A stretch of 64,000 bases of DNA from Robertmurraya massiliosenegalensis JC6. GTDB taxonomy: Bacteria > Bacillota > Bacilli > Bacillales > Cytobacillaceae. Position 1 is the first letter of the stretch. The number at the start of each line of letters is the position of its first letter. A model generated the notes under the pieces. It ran no database searches. It saw only the letters and a program-made list of their open reading frames with translations, and was not told where the DNA came from. Made by a program: the position numbers and the translations under genes. This document shows, piece after piece, positions 44,601 to 54,828 of the stretch. The stretch spans positions 449,498 to 513,497 of the forward strand of contig NZ_HE978511.1 in the NCBI RefSeq assembly GCF_000311725.1. The letters are read 5' to 3'.

Positions 44601-45882
44601 ATTCAAAAAAGTAACCAAGGAATTTCTTCACTCTTGATGTCATTTTTTCTTCAGGTTGTTTTTCCGTTTTTGCTTTTGGTTGTGTTTGTTTTTGAACACG
44701 TTTTTCCTTTGGTTCTGAAACGATTGCTTGACTATTTAAACTTCTCCCCTGCACTTTTGCGTTTTTATATGCAAATTTGATAAGTCCCACTGCTGTCGTA
44801 TAGAGTGGTTCCCGAACACCAATATAATCAGGAATAGCAATACGAACTCGATTTTGAAAAATAACTTGAGCTAATTCAAGAATGCCTTGAGTATTAGCGA
44901 CTCCACCTGTTAATACATAGCCTCCAGGCAAATCATGTACACCGAGGCGTCTAACCTCTGCTTGGATCAATTCAAAAATCTCTTCCATTCTTGCCTCTAT
45001 AATATCAGCAATTTCTAACTGATTAAACTGTTGATGCTGATCACTACCGATAATTGGTACGCTAAAAGCATCTTCTTCAGAAGCATGATCATAATAAGCA
45101 TGTCCATGTTTAATCTTAATTTTCTCCGCATCCTCGGTAGAGGTACGAAGTCCTATCGATATATCTTTTGTAATATGGTCTCCACCAACAGGAATGACTC
45201 CTGTAGCCTTTAAATTACCGTTTTCAAAAACAGCGATTGTAGTGGATCCCCCACCAATATCGACAAGGGCAACTCCAAGATTTTTCTCATCTTTTGATAA
45301 AGCAAATGCCCCTGCTGCTAATGGTTGAAGAGTGATATCTAAAATTTCTAAACCAGCTCTTTCAACACATCTTAACGTGTTATGTAGGATTGTTTTAGAA
45401 CCCGTAATAATGGTTCCTTCCATTTCTAACCGAACACCAATCATCCCTCTTGGATCCGTAATTTCGTCAAGTCCATCAACGATAAATTGTCTTGGTATAA
45501 CGTCAATGATTTCCCGTTCAGGTGGGATGGAGACAACTTGGGCAGCATCAAGAACTCTTGCTACATCATCATTAGAAATCTCCCGGTTGTCACTTGAGAC
45601 CGCCACTACACCATGGCACGGTTGTAGGAGTACGTGATTACCAGTTACTCCTACAATCACTTGACTTATTTCCATTCCAATCATTCTTTCAGCTTGCTCT
45701 ACCGCCCTATTAATAGAATGAACTGTTTCATCTATATCAACAATAGAACCTTTTCTCAAGCCTTCAGACTTTACGTTACCAACTCCAATAATATTCAAAG
45801 CATCATTGACCATTTCACCAATGATAACTTTTACACTGGATGTACCGATGTCAAGACTTACATATATGTCGTTGCTGTTCAT
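44599..45882 (-). CDS. ftsA: Cell division protein FtsA
   Basis: Actin-like protein that tethers FtsZ to the membrane. Actin-family phosphate loops LDIGTSSVKVIIGE and DIGGGSTTIAVFENG, adenosine motif GGYVLTGGVANTQGI; Lys/Gln-rich linker and a C-terminal amphipathic helix (SRVKKFLGYFFE) for membrane binding. 427 aa from ATG 45882. GAGGAGGTG lies 9 bases upstream; a GTG two codons before is an alternative start. The 266-base gap to sbp upstream is AT-rich with several -10-like hexamers, none of which I can pair with a good -35. Confidence 0.97.
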   Translation of the reverse strand: MNSNDIYVSLDIGTSSVKVIIGEMVNDALNIIGVGNVKSEGLRKGSIVDIDETVHSINRAVEQAERMIGMEISQVIVGVTGNHVLLQPCHGVVAVSSDNREISNDDVARVLDAAQVVSIPPEREIIDVIPRQFIVDGLDEITDPRGMIGVRLEMEGTIITGSKTILHNTLRCVERAGLEILDITLQPLAAGAFALSKDEKNLGVALVDIGGGSTTIAVFENGNLKATGVIPVGGDHITKDISIGLRTSTEDAEKIKIKHGHAYYDHASEEDAFSVPIIGSDQHQQFNQLEIADIIEARMEEIFELIQAEVRRLGVHDLPGGYVLTGGVANTQGILELAQVIFQNRVRIAIPDYIGVREPLYTTAVGLIKFAYKNAKVQGRSLNSQAIVSEPKEKRVQKQTQPKAKTEKQPEEKMTSRVKKFLGYFFE

Positions 45883-46148
45883 TCTCACTGGCACCTCCTC
45901 TTAAGCGATTCAATTTTCTCGAACAACAATACTATCCCATCTATATTTCTTTCTCTTGATTATATAAATGATCAACCGTTGGCCGTCCATTAAAGAGAAG
46001 AAACACATCCCTATTTTATAGATAGACTGATTTGTGCTCCTCATTAGAAGTAATATCATCAAAGAAAAACAGCTTATCTATAAAATTATTCGGCAAAATT
46101 AATATTTTCCCTTTTAATAAATTGAATTTTTTCTAATTTTCTTGTTGA

Positions 46149-46490
46149 CTATTTTTTAGACCATTTTGTGATTAAAATTCTTCTTATGACAGCAATGTTT
46201 TGAAACAGTCTTACACCAAATGCAAAAACCGCTGCTAAGTACAAGTCTACACCAAGATGCACACCTAGAAAAGCTAAACTTGCAGCCAAAGCAATATTAA
46301 AGAAAAAACCAGAGACAAATACCTTTTCATCGTAAATATTTTGCAAGTGCGCTCTGATTCCACCAAACAATGTATCTAAAGCTGCAAGGACTGCAATCGA
46401 TAGGTAATTGGAATATTGATCAGGGATACTAATGTTGCTCATAAGCCCTAAAACAACACCTACAACTAGCCCCAATACCGGAAGCCACAT
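46149..46490 (-). CDS. sbp: Small basic membrane protein Sbp (DUF1290)
   Basis: Conserved in the division cluster upstream of ftsA in Bacillus; function unknown. Three hydrophobic stretches (about 2-18, 27-42, 62-98) and the conserved LDTLFGGIRAHLQNIYDEKVF loop are visible, with a basic C-terminus (RRILITKWSKK). 113 aa. RBS GGAGG lies in the end of ylxX. Confidence 0.92.
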   Translation of the reverse strand: MWLPVLGLVVGVVLGLMSNISIPDQYSNYLSIAVLAALDTLFGGIRAHLQNIYDEKVFVSGFFFNIALAASLAFLGVHLGVDLYLAAVFAFGVRLFQNIAVIRRILITKWSKK

Positions 46491-46492
46491 TT

Positions 46493-47221
46493 CTAATTGC
46501 CTCCTTTATCCGATTTCACTGATTCTATATTTCTAATTCTAATGGAGTCTTCATACGCTGGAATAGAAATATTAAGTTGAGGCTCTACTATTGTCATTTT
46601 CAAATTATCGATAAAGAATTCCTCGATTGCATTGGAAACGAGCATTCGATTATATAAATTTTTAGCAGTTTTCATATCCTCAGTAATGATTAAAATATCG
46701 ATGGGGAATTTCCTTAAAGAACGACCGTTAATTTTCGTTTCACCTGCAATTTCCCTAATCACCGTCGTATTGATTACCCGTTGTCCACCAATTGAAACAT
46801 GCTTTGCTCCATACATATTGACTTCGTTTAATAATCGTCTTAACAATTGCGGAGAAAGCATTTGTTCACTTTGATCAAAAATGAGCGCATTGTCAATAAC
46901 GTCAATTTCAATTTTCACACCCGGTCCTGTAACATCCGTTAAACCAACTTCTTCCTTCAATTCATCTAACGTTGTCCGCAATGTTTGCTCCTGTCCTTGC
47001 TTTCGTTCTGTCTCATAGTTCGCTAGCTTTTCTTCATTCGAGCGTATTTCTTTAATAAGCCGCGATTGTAATTCCATTTCCTTCTGCAACGCTTCCCTTA
47101 ATTCCCATGTGTCACGGGTGTCTCTGACAACAGGTTTTTGCACAGACTGAAACTGGATGGCTAACATAAATCCCACGATCATCGTGATCAGTGTAAAACT
47201 GATTATTTTACCTTTGCCCAC
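46493..47221 (-). CDS. ylxX: DUF881 protein YlxX
   Basis: Paralogue of the next gene upstream. One N-terminal membrane anchor (FTLITMIVGFMLAIQF), a coiled coil (about 35-75), and the extracytoplasmic DUF881 domain (LTDVTGPGVKIEID, AKHVSIGGQRVI). I prefer GTG at 47221 (242 aa), 4 bases after GGGTGA; the TTG at 47233 has a poorer site. Function unknown; its place between divIB and ftsAZ suggests a wall or division role. Confidence 0.88.
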   Translation of the reverse strand: MGKGKIISFTLITMIVGFMLAIQFQSVQKPVVRDTRDTWELREALQKEMELQSRLIKEIRSNEEKLANYETERKQGQEQTLRTTLDELKEEVGLTDVTGPGVKIEIDVIDNALIFDQSEQMLSPQLLRRLLNEVNMYGAKHVSIGGQRVINTTVIREIAGETKINGRSLRKFPIDILIITEDMKTAKNLYNRMLVSNAIEEFFIDNLKMTIVEPQLNISIPAYEDSIRIRNIESVKSDKGGN

Positions 47222-47264
47222 CGAATCACCCAACTTTCTATACTTGTGGACAACATTGAAAGTT

Positions 47265-47966
47265 TTACGAACCTAGAGTTGGTTCAAGTATAATCTCTTC
47301 GTTTACCTCTAACTTGAATTCAACATTTTCATTTACAAGCCTGTCCTTTACTCCCCCTGTAATATTCAAGGCAGAAGATAAAACATCTGGTTCACCAATT
47401 GCCGTAATCACAAACGGAGCAGGATGAGGATTTCCATCAATCTCTATGACAGGACCGTTGCAAACGATATAAGAGTTGTGCGAAAGTCTCTGTCCGTTAA
47501 TCGCAACAGCTGTAGCACCAGAAACATACAATTCATTGACAACATTAAAGACATGATGCTCATGTACAAGATAATTATTGATATTGTCGTCATTTGGGTC
47601 ATATTGACCGTCCGCTAATGTTACTGTAACCCCTTGTCCTTTTACACGAACCTTGCCAAGAAACATTCGATATTTTTCTGCGTCCTCTGCCAGATTAAAA
47701 AAGACTTGCTCTTCCTGAGCCAACTCTTCTTCCGTCTCACGAACTTTCTCTTGCTTCTCAATCAATTCTTTTTGGAACTCACGATTTTTTTGCTCTTGAG
47801 CGATTAATTGATTACGTAATTCGATGTCTCGCTCCCATTGATTATTCGTTATTGCCTTATCTGTATCATTTTTTTGCGTGAAATGATATGAAAATGCCAT
47901 GATAAAACCTAAAACTAGACTGACCAACGAGAGAATGACGTGCTTACCCTTCACCTTCAGTTTCAT
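47265..47966 (-). CDS. ylxW: DUF881 protein YlxW
   Basis: Same layout as YlxX: membrane anchor (HVILSLVSLVLGFIMAFSY), a coiled coil (about 40-85; IAQEQKNREFQKELIEKQEK), then DUF881 with VRVKGQGVTVTLADG, NELYVSGATAVAINGQRLS and ITAIGEPDVL. The two genes are adjacent duplicates, as in B. subtilis. ATG 47966 gives 233 aa (231 in B. subtilis) and overlaps divIB by 23 bases; a GTG at 47954 is equally possible. Confidence 0.88.
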   Translation of the reverse strand: MKLKVKGKHVILSLVSLVLGFIMAFSYHFTQKNDTDKAITNNQWERDIELRNQLIAQEQKNREFQKELIEKQEKVRETEEELAQEEQVFFNLAEDAEKYRMFLGKVRVKGQGVTVTLADGQYDPNDDNINNYLVHEHHVFNVVNELYVSGATAVAINGQRLSHNSYIVCNGPVIEIDGNPHPAPFVITAIGEPDVLSSALNITGGVKDRLVNENVEFKLEVNEEIILEPTLGS

Positions 47967-48738
47967 TCTCTTCTTCAGCACCTTCCCATTCATAAGCTTT
48001 AAAAAATGATCCAACTTCTAAATCAATAACACCTTTAATTTCTGGATCTAGTTGGCTAACAATAGAAGGATAGTGGGCCATTTTATCAGAAAAGCTTCTT
48101 ATCGATGCACTTACTTCGAATCCATCATTCATAAATAATTTAATATGATAAGGGTCTGTCTCTTTCGGATCGAGATGAATTTCTGATATGGAGTTTAGTA
48201 CTTCAACTGGAATTTTATTTAACTCGTCAATCATCGCTTCCATCTCATTCCCTTCTGAAAAAGAAAGAAGAATAGGTGAATTAACAGGAATTGCCCCTGA
48301 CTGTTCTTCTAAAATATCCCCATTTTCAAGAATCGGTAAAAAGAGGCCATCCTTCATGATATAAGCAATTCGCTTCCATTCATTCAAAGTAATCAAAATA
48401 TTATTCGGGAACTCAACTGCAACAGTAGCTGATTTCACCTCTGTCAGTTCCTCCAGCTTTTTTTCAACCTCTTTTTCATTAATCTTCCAAACATTCGTAT
48501 TCTTAGTCAATCCACTTATAGCAACTAGCTTATCTTCAGCATAAGCTTCATTGCCCATAATCTTTATTTTATTTACATGACTTAGCGGTGATTGGAAATA
48601 AACGACGCAACTGATAAGTAAAAAAAACAGAAACAAAAGAAAAATAAGGCGTTTATTTGCCTTCCTCCGTCTTTGTTGTTTTAACTTAGGAACGCGATCT
48701 TCTAGCGAAACGATCTTCCCTTTTTCCAACCTATTCAC
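47944..48738 (-). CDS. divIB: Cell division protein DivIB (FtsQ)
   Basis: Divisome protein that forms a complex with FtsL and DivIC. A basic cytoplasmic tail (KLKQQRRRKANKR) leads to one span (LIFLLFLFFLLISCVVYFQ, about 31-49), then a POTRA domain (about 52-120; NKIKIMGNEAYAEDKLVAI), the beta domain and an acidic tail (EEENETEGEG). 264 aa from GTG 48738; TTG at 48729 behind GGGGTG is an equally good start. Divergence is strong outside the POTRA, as usual. Confidence 0.94.
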   Translation of the reverse strand: MNRLEKGKIVSLEDRVPKLKQQRRRKANKRLIFLLFLFFLLISCVVYFQSPLSHVNKIKIMGNEAYAEDKLVAISGLTKNTNVWKINEKEVEKKLEELTEVKSATVAVEFPNNILITLNEWKRIAYIMKDGLFLPILENGDILEEQSGAIPVNSPILLSFSEGNEMEAMIDELNKIPVEVLNSISEIHLDPKETDPYHIKLFMNDGFEVSASIRSFSDKMAHYPSIVSQLDPEIKGVIDLEVGSFFKAYEWEGAEEENETEGEG

Positions 48739-48850
48739 CCCGATTTTTCTTTTCCATTTACTTAGTGTTTAAAAGGCTTGTCCAAATCTAGTATTTATAT
48801 AAATCGAATGGCCCAAGCCGAGCACATATATCATCATAAAAAGAGAAAAC

Positions 48851-48874
48851 AACGGCACGATAACACATGCCGTT
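48851..48874 (-). terminator. Probable terminator between murB and divIB
   Basis: Minus strand AACGGCA-10 bases-TGCCGTT followed by GTTTTCTCTTTTT. The T-run is interrupted, so it may be only partly efficient. The rest of the 218-base gap shows nothing that I can name. Confidence 0.5.
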
Positions 48875-48956
48875 ATTCCTACTTTAATACATGAATAGGG
48901 TTCTATATAGTGTTATATTATACCATAAATATTGGCAGCAAAAGGGGGAAAAAGGA

Positions 48957-49865
48957 CTATTTTCGTCCGATAATTTCTACTTCCGTCTCCATCGTTACCT
49001 GATATTTTTCAAAGATCTGGTCCTTCACATATTGAATAAGTGAAAGTACATCTTCTGCTTTCGCACCACCATTATTCACGATAAAATTTCCATGCATCTC
49101 AGAAATCTTTGCTCCGCCGATTGAATAGCCTTTTAATCCAGCTTCTTCTATAAGCTTGCCTGCGTAATTTGGTAAAGGATTTCTAAAGATACTTCCCGCA
49201 CATGGGGAATCCCATGGTTGAGTCACTTTTCGATATTCTTTATTTTTCTTCATCTCAGCAGAAATTTTATCTCTATCCCCTTCAGTTAATTGGAAAATAG
49301 TCTTTATCACAATACCCGGACGTTTTTTCTGAAGAACAGAAGTGCGATAAGAAAATTCCATTTCCTCATTCGAGACCCATTCTAACTTCCCGTCTTCGAA
49401 AAGGATCAGTGCCTTTTCAAGGATTTTTGAAATATCTGATCCATGTGCCCCTGCATTCATGTATACAGCACCGCCAACCGAGCCAGGAATTCCACTTGCA
49501 AACTCAAGTCCGGATAAGCCTTTTCTACTGATTTGGGTAGCTAGCGCAACGAGAGAGTATCCCCCGCCAACCGTTATCTTTGTTCCGTCGATTTCAAGTT
49601 CATTGATCCCCATTCCTAGCTTTATGACGACCCCTTCAATTCCTTGGTCTGACACAAGAAGATTGGATCCTCTACCAATCGCTCTCCAGTTTACGTTATA
49701 TTCACGAATAAGCTCCATCGCAAGTTGTAAGTTTTCAACGGATGAAGGTTCAACAAAAAGGTCAGCAGGACCACCAATTTTTATCGTAGTGTGATTAGCT
49801 AATGGTTCGTTTTCCTTCACTTTTCCTACGTTTTGTTCACTCAATTTAGCGCTAAGTTCGATCAT
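48957..49865 (-). CDS. murB: UDP-N-acetylenolpyruvoylglucosamine reductase
   Basis: FAD/NADPH enzyme that completes UDP-N-acetylmuramic acid. [14 protein letters not shown] and [13 protein letters not shown] bind [24 protein letters not shown] and [11 protein letters not shown] are the substrate/catalytic motifs, and [16 protein letters not shown] is at the C-terminus. 302 aa, type IIa MurB as in Bacillus. RBS AAGGGAGG. In the cluster behind murG. Confidence 0.97.
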   Translation of the reverse strand: MIELSAKLSEQNVGKVKENEPLANHTTIKIGGPADLFVEPSSVENLQLAMELIREYNVNWRAIGRGSNLLVSDQGIEGVVIKLGMGINELEIDGTKITVGGGYSLVALATQISRKGLSGLEFASGIPGSVGGAVYMNAGAHGSDISKILEKALILFEDGKLEWVSNEEMEFSYRTSVLQKKRPGIVIKTIFQLTEGDRDKISAEMKKNKEYRKVTQPWDSPCAGSIFRNPLPNYAGKLIEEAGLKGYSIGGAKISEMHGNFIVNNGGAKAEDVLSLIQYVKDQIFEKYQVTMETEVEIIGRK

Positions 49866-49941
49866 CTTAACCTCCCTTTCATGCTTTTAGTTAATTCAAT
49901 ATATGTGTGTTGAGAAATTTTGATTTATGTTTCACCGTTAC

Positions 49942-51033
49942 TTAGCGAGTCAGTTCCTCCATAACGTTATAAAGACGTTGTGCGGCATCCTGAATACCAA
50001 GTTCCTTAGCAGATTTTTTCATTGACATTAATTGCTTCTCATCCATTAAAATACGATCTATTTCTTCCACTAATTTTTTACTCGTCAATTCTTTTTCTAA
50101 TAGTAGTTTTGCTGCACCACGATCACTTAAAGAGCGTGCATTTTTCTCTTGATGATTATTCGTGACATACGGGCTTGGGATGAGAATACTAGGAATCCCT
50201 AACGACGTTAATTCTGCTAATGTCGTTGCTCCTGCACGTGAAACAGTCAAATCAATCCCAGCTAATACTTCTGGCATATTATGGACAAACGGTTTAATGA
50301 CAACATTAGCAGGATTTCCAACTAACTCCACCTCTTTGAGGACTTCGTTATAGTGGACATCACCTGTTATGTATAGTATTTGATACGGTTTACTACCGAA
50401 CTCTGAAAGTGATTTAATCACAGCTTCGTTTATCGGTCTAGCTCCGCGACTTCCACCGAAGATCAAAACAGCTGGTTCACCAGTTTTTAGACCGACCGAC
50501 AATCTACCCTTCACACCATCTTGCCCTAACACTTCTGAAGCGCGTGGATTTCCAGTAAAGACGACTTTTTCATTTGGAAAAAAATTCTTTGCCTCATCAA
50601 AACAGATGGCTATTTTATTGACGTAACGACTTAAAAATTTATTCGTCAATCCTGGGACGCTATTTTGCTCGTGAATAATTGTTGGTATGCCAAGCTTTGC
50701 AGCTGCATACACAACAGGTCCACACACATAACCACCAGTACCAATGACTACATCTGCTTTAAATTCCTTGAGCATCTTTTTGCTATCGGAAACCCCTTTT
50801 ATAAATCGGTAAATGGTTTTCATATTATCAAAAGATAGCTTTCTTTTGAATCCAGTTATATGTATGGATTTAAACGGAATATTTTCTCTTGGAACGAGTT
50901 TTTCTTCTAAGCCTTTTTCTGTGCCAATATATAGGAACTCAGCTTCTATATTTTCTTTTTGAATTTCTCGAATTAAGGCAAGTGCCGGATATATATGTCC
51001 CCCGGTACCTCCACCACTAACAACTATTCTCAT
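49942..51033 (-). CDS. murG: UDP-GlcNAc:lipid I N-acetylglucosaminyltransferase MurG
   Basis: Transfers GlcNAc to lipid I to form lipid II at the inner membrane face. GT-B fold: [15 protein letters not shown] loop at the N-terminus, [22 protein letters not shown] in the linker, and [17 protein letters not shown] with [11 protein letters not shown] in the UDP-GlcNAc domain. 363 aa. RBS AGAGGTGAG. Preceded by a 292-base gap. Confidence 0.97.
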   Translation of the reverse strand: MRIVVSGGGTGGHIYPALALIREIQKENIEAEFLYIGTEKGLEEKLVPRENIPFKSIHITGFKRKLSFDNMKTIYRFIKGVSDSKKMLKEFKADVVIGTGGYVCGPVVYAAAKLGIPTIIHEQNSVPGLTNKFLSRYVNKIAICFDEAKNFFPNEKVVFTGNPRASEVLGQDGVKGRLSVGLKTGEPAVLIFGGSRGARPINEAVIKSLSEFGSKPYQILYITGDVHYNEVLKEVELVGNPANVVIKPFVHNMPEVLAGIDLTVSRAGATTLAELTSLGIPSILIPSPYVTNNHQEKNARSLSDRGAAKLLLEKELTSKKLVEEIDRILMDEKQLMSMKKSAKELGIQDAAQRLYNVMEELTR

Positions 51034-51060
51034 TTTCTCACCTCTTGGGTATCTTTAAAA

Positions 51061-51106
51061 GCTGGATCAATAGTAGCTTGGTTTTCACTATTTGGTAAAC
51101 TCCAGC
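51061..51106 (-). repeat. Stem-loop in the murG leader
   Basis: GCTGG (51061-51065) pairs with CCAGC (51102-51106) and, inside, AATAGT (51069-51074) with ACTATT (51087-51092). On the minus strand CCAGC is followed by TTTTAAAG, 28 bases before the murG start. It could be an attenuator-like or RBS-modulating element. Upstream, 51161-51183 has a dyad of AATAACAT/ATGTTGTTAT type. I see no gene in the rest of the gap. Confidence 0.4.
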
Positions 51107-51270
51107 AAGGGAGAGTGTGTTTTTTGCACTTTACCCATTCTACTATATTATCAAGAATCATGAGATAACAACATGATAATGTTATTTATTTTTAATGTTA
51201 TCGTCATAATTGTGCATTCATTATCATTTTACTAAATTGTAAGCTAAATATCTAATTGTAGCCTAAATAG

Positions 51271-51293
51271 AAAGAAGCCCTGAAAACAGGGCT
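51271..51293 (-). terminator. Intrinsic terminator after spoVE
   Basis: Minus strand AGCCCTG-TTTT-CAGGGCT followed by TCTTTCTATTT. Stem is strong, T-run interrupted. Confidence 0.7.
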
Positions 51294-51325
51294 AATTTGA
51301 GGTTATACTATTGTTTTGATTGATA

Positions 51326-52426
51326 CTAATATCTCGAATGACGACTTATATTTAGAAGCACTCCGATTGCAATGAGCATCAGTGTTAAGGAAGAACCACC
51401 ATAACTGAGGAAAGGTAAGGTTATTCCCGTTACAGGCATCAATCCTGTCACAACACCAATATTAATCATGACTTGGATGGCAACCATGGCAATAATCCCA
51501 ACGGCTAAAAAGCTTCCAAATAAGTCAGGGGCCCCTAGGGCAATTCTTATCCCTCTCCACAAAAGAAGGGCAAAAAGCAACAGAACAAAGGAACCACCAA
51601 TGAAACCAAGTTCTTCTGCTAAAATCGCAAAGATGAAATCGGTCTGAGGTTCAGGTAAGTAAAAAAACTTCTGTCTACTCTGACCAAGTCCTAAGCCAAA
51701 CAACCCACCAGGACCGATCGCATATAAGGATTGGATAATTTGGAAGCCACTATTTTGCGGGTCTGACCATGGGTCTAAAAATGACGTGATCCGCTGAATA
51801 CGATATGGCGCTGAGATAATCAGACCGACGAATCCTAACAGTCCTATCACACCTAAGCCAACAAAATGACTGATTCTTGCACCTGCTACAAAGATCATGA
51901 CGATACAAGTACCTACCATGACAGTGCCTGTCCCTAAATCAGGCTGTAGCATAATCATTCCGAAAGCGAGAAATACTAATCCTAACGAAGGGAATAGCCC
52001 CTTTTTTAATGATGTAATATTTTTTTGATTCATTGATAAATACTTTGCCAAAAATGCAATCATGGCCAACTTCATAAATTCGGATGGCTGAACGGAGAAG
52101 GCTCCAACTCCTATCCAACTCCTCGAGCCGTTTCGAACATTTCCGATCCCAGGAATGAGAACGAGCACTAACAGAACAAAACAGACAATTAAAATAACTT
52201 TTGCAAATTTTCTCCATGTCCAGTAATCAATATTCATGATAAAAAACATAGCGAAAATCCCCACCCCTGCAAAAAGCATTTGCCTTTTTGCAAAGAAAAA
52301 AGAATCACCGAATTTATAATCAGCCCAAATCGCACTGGCACTATAAACCATGATTAAACCTAGAGCAAGTAAAGCAAATGTCACGAGCAAAAGAATAAAG
52401 TCAGGAGTAGATCTTTTTGTTGGCAA
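51326..52426 (-). CDS. spoVE: SEDS-family peptidoglycan glycosyltransferase SpoVE (stage V sporulation, spore cortex)
   Basis: FtsW/RodA-type polymerase that works with SpoVD to build the spore cortex. About ten spans; SEDS motifs GSRSWIGVGAFSVQPSEFMK, QPDLGTGTVMVGT, FIFAILAEELGFIGG and the C-terminal TGITLPFLSYGGSSL. The TTG at 52426, 5 bases after AGGTGG, gives 366 aa, the B. subtilis SpoVE length; GTG at 52435 overlaps the RBS. Place between murD and murG is that of spoVE, so I prefer SpoVE over FtsW. Confidence 0.93.
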   Translation of the reverse strand: MPTKRSTPDFILLLVTFALLALGLIMVYSASAIWADYKFGDSFFFAKRQMLFAGVGIFAMFFIMNIDYWTWRKFAKVILIVCFVLLVLVLIPGIGNVRNGSRSWIGVGAFSVQPSEFMKLAMIAFLAKYLSMNQKNITSLKKGLFPSLGLVFLAFGMIMLQPDLGTGTVMVGTCIVMIFVAGARISHFVGLGVIGLLGFVGLIISAPYRIQRITSFLDPWSDPQNSGFQIIQSLYAIGPGGLFGLGLGQSRQKFFYLPEPQTDFIFAILAEELGFIGGSFVLLLFALLLWRGIRIALGAPDLFGSFLAVGIIAMVAIQVMINIGVVTGLMPVTGITLPFLSYGGSSLTLMLIAIGVLLNISRHSRY

Positions 52427-52497
52427 TTTATCCACCTCGAATGCAAGTTTAAAGGGCCGAGTTGTGTTATGCCAAACAGACGAAATTGGACTAGCCC

Positions 52498-53850
52498 TTA
52501 TTTAAGCTTATGCACCGCTTCGATAAAAATGTCTCCCCTAACCTCAAAAGTTTTATACTGGTCCCAGCTAGCACATGCAGGTGATAGTAGCACCACATCT
52601 CCTGGGCTAGACAGCTCAATAGCAGCGGGTACGGCTTTTTCAACATTATCGACACGGATGATCGATTTTATTCCTGCCTCACTCGCCACTCTTTCTATTT
52701 TCCCAGCCGTTTGTCCAAACGTTACGAGCGCTTTGACTTGCTCCAAATAAGGACGTAATTCATCAAATTCATTTCCTCTATCTAAGCCTCCTGCAAGTAA
52801 TACAACTGGTTCATTAAATGCAGCTAACGCCTTGCTTGTTGCTAAAATATTCGTTGCCTTCGAATCATTATAAAACTTTCGTCCTTCTTTCTCTGCGATA
52901 AATTGTAAACGATGCTTAACCCCTTTGAAGGAATTTAACACCTTAAATATCGCCTCATTATCTACGCCAGAAAGCTTAGCAGCTGCCACTGAAGATAATA
53001 TATTTTCGAGATTATGTTCCCCAGGTAAGACGATATCTTCCATAGCCATAATTTTTTCGTCCATGAACCAAATGGCCCCGTCTTTCACATACGCACCGTT
53101 ATCGACAATTTTCTTCGTGGAAAATGGAATGATCTGTGCTTTCGATTGTTTCGCTAATTCAACGACCTGTTCTTGATCAACGTTAACAATCAAAAACTCA
53201 TCTTCCGTTTGATTTTTTGTAATATTGGCCTTCGCTTTCCAATAATCACTTAAATTCCCGTGATAATCTAAATGAGCCTCATACAGATTCGTGAGGATCG
53301 CAATAAACGGATTAAAACGATCAATTCCCATTAACTGAAACGAAGATAGTTCAATGACTACCATATTTTCGGCTGTTGCTTCTTGTGCTACGTCGGATGC
53401 GACTGTTCCGATATTTCCCGCAATTAGAGGTGATTTTCTTCCTTCACGTAGCATTTCAAATACAAGAGTCGTTGTCGTTGTTTTCCCATTTGTTCCTGTA
53501 ATCGCCACAAATGGCGCTTCTGAAATTTGATAAGCTAGTTCTACTTCTGTAATGATCGGAATACCCTTTTCAAGTGCCCGCTCAATCATTGGATTATGAT
53601 ATGGAATTCCTGGATTCTTAACGATTAATTCGAATCCCTGATCCATTAATTCAATCGGATGCTCCCCACAGATAACTGTAATCCCCTGCTCAAGCAACCC
53701 TTGTGCTTCTGGATTCTCCGATAATGGCTTCATATCATTAACCGTTACAAAAGCCCCCAACCGATGTAAAAGCGAGGCTGCACTCACCCCGCTTTTGGCT
53801 AGTCCTAATACTAATATTTTCTTATGGGTATATGTTTTTATTTGCTTCAA
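52498..53850 (-). CDS. murD: UDP-N-acetylmuramoyl-L-alanine-D-glutamate ligase
   Basis: ATP-dependent ligase adding D-Glu to UDP-MurNAc-L-Ala. Rossmann N-terminal domain ([16 protein letters not shown]), P-loop [13 protein letters not shown] near 117, [13 protein letters not shown], and [15 protein letters not shown] with the substrate Lys/Asp. 450 aa. Start TTG at 53850, immediately after the mraY stop; GAGGTGTGG serves as RBS within mraY. Confidence 0.97.
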   Translation of the reverse strand: MKQIKTYTHKKILVLGLAKSGVSAASLLHRLGAFVTVNDMKPLSENPEAQGLLEQGITVICGEHPIELMDQGFELIVKNPGIPYHNPMIERALEKGIPIITEVELAYQISEAPFVAITGTNGKTTTTTLVFEMLREGRKSPLIAGNIGTVASDVAQEATAENMVVIELSSFQLMGIDRFNPFIAILTNLYEAHLDYHGNLSDYWKAKANITKNQTEDEFLIVNVDQEQVVELAKQSKAQIIPFSTKKIVDNGAYVKDGAIWFMDEKIMAMEDIVLPGEHNLENILSSVAAAKLSGVDNEAIFKVLNSFKGVKHRLQFIAEKEGRKFYNDSKATNILATSKALAAFNEPVVLLAGGLDRGNEFDELRPYLEQVKALVTFGQTAGKIERVASEAGIKSIIRVDNVEKAVPAAIELSSPGDVVLLSPACASWDQYKTFEVRGDIFIEAVHKLK

Positions 53851-54825
53851 TTACAACCACACCTCGATATAGATTCCAAGGACAGCAAAGAGCAGTCCAA
53901 CTGTCCAAAATGTTACGACTACACGCCATTCAGACCATCCAACTAGTTCATAATGATGATGTAGTGGACTCATCCGAAAAATCCTTCGTCCAGTTGTTTT
54001 AAATGATAGAACTTGTAAAATAACGGACAAGGTTTCGATTACAAATACCCCACCGATGATGATAAGCAAGATCTCAAGTTTTAATAAAATCGCTACTGCA
54101 GCAATCGCTCCTCCAAGTGCAAGCGAACCAGTATCCCCCATAAATACTTTAGCAGGATGGGCATTAAAAACAAGAAAACCTAATACTGCCCCTACAACAG
54201 CAACTGAAAAAACAGCTATTTCTAGTTGAGATAAACTCCATGCTAATACAGCAAAAGCTCCAAAAGCAATTGCAGCTGTCCCCGATAGTAAACCATCTAG
54301 TCCATCGGTTAAGTTCACTGCATTAGAGAAGCCAACTAACCAAAAGATAATAAAGAGGACATATCCCCAACCTAAATCAATTGAGAAATCTGTTAGTGGA
54401 ATGGAAACCACTGTTGAAAATTCATAATGTTGTAAGATTAAAAAGAAAACAACAGACACGATGATTTGCCCAATTAATTTCTGTAAAGAAGTAAGCCCAA
54501 GGTTTCTCTTCAAGGCTACTTTAATAAAGTCATCTAAAAAGCCTAATAAGCCAAATCCAAAGGTTACAAAGATTAATAAATATGTATGGATAGTAGGCTC
54601 TGCATACTTTCCAATCATAATAAATGTTGTCGCTGCGATTGATAGTAAGATCACAAGACCGCCCATAGTGGGTGTCCCGGATTTCTTCAGATGGGATTTC
54701 GGCCCCTCTTCTCGAATGCTTTGTCCAAATTTCAACCTTCTTAAGAAAGGAATAAATATAGGAGAAAGAATGACTGAAATCAAAAATCCTAATAATATTG
54801 TAAAAAATATAACTTGCTCGAGCAT
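53851..54825 (-). CDS. mraY: Phospho-N-acetylmuramoyl-pentapeptide-transferase
   Basis: Membrane enzyme that joins UDP-MurNAc-pentapeptide to undecaprenyl phosphate, giving lipid I. Ten spans; [10 protein letters not shown] near the N-terminus, FLDDFIKV with the catalytic Asp pair, [19 protein letters not shown] and [10 protein letters not shown]. 324 aa, as in B. subtilis. RBS GGAGAAGG; it starts 3 bases after the stop of the MurF-like domain gene. Confidence 0.98.
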   Translation of the reverse strand: MLEQVIFFTILLGFLISVILSPIFIPFLRRLKFGQSIREEGPKSHLKKSGTPTMGGLVILLSIAATTFIMIGKYAEPTIHTYLLIFVTFGFGLLGFLDDFIKVALKRNLGLTSLQKLIGQIIVSVVFFLILQHYEFSTVVSIPLTDFSIDLGWGYVLFIIFWLVGFSNAVNLTDGLDGLLSGTAAIAFGAFAVLAWSLSQLEIAVFSVAVVGAVLGFLVFNAHPAKVFMGDTGSLALGGAIAAVAILLKLEILLIIIGGVFVIETLSVILQVLSFKTTGRRIFRMSPLHHHYELVGWSEWRVVVTFWTVGLLFAVLGIYIEVWL

Positions 54826-54828
54826 TTT

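Noticed and set aside
45634-45993. 119-aa plus-strand ORF over ftsA and its upstream gap
   Set aside because: Antisense to ftsA over most of its length, no RBS, no recognisable domain.
46493-48014. ylxX and ylxW as a recent tandem duplication
   Set aside because: They share the DUF881 plan but differ strongly in sequence, and both are also found side by side in B. subtilis, so the duplication is ancient.
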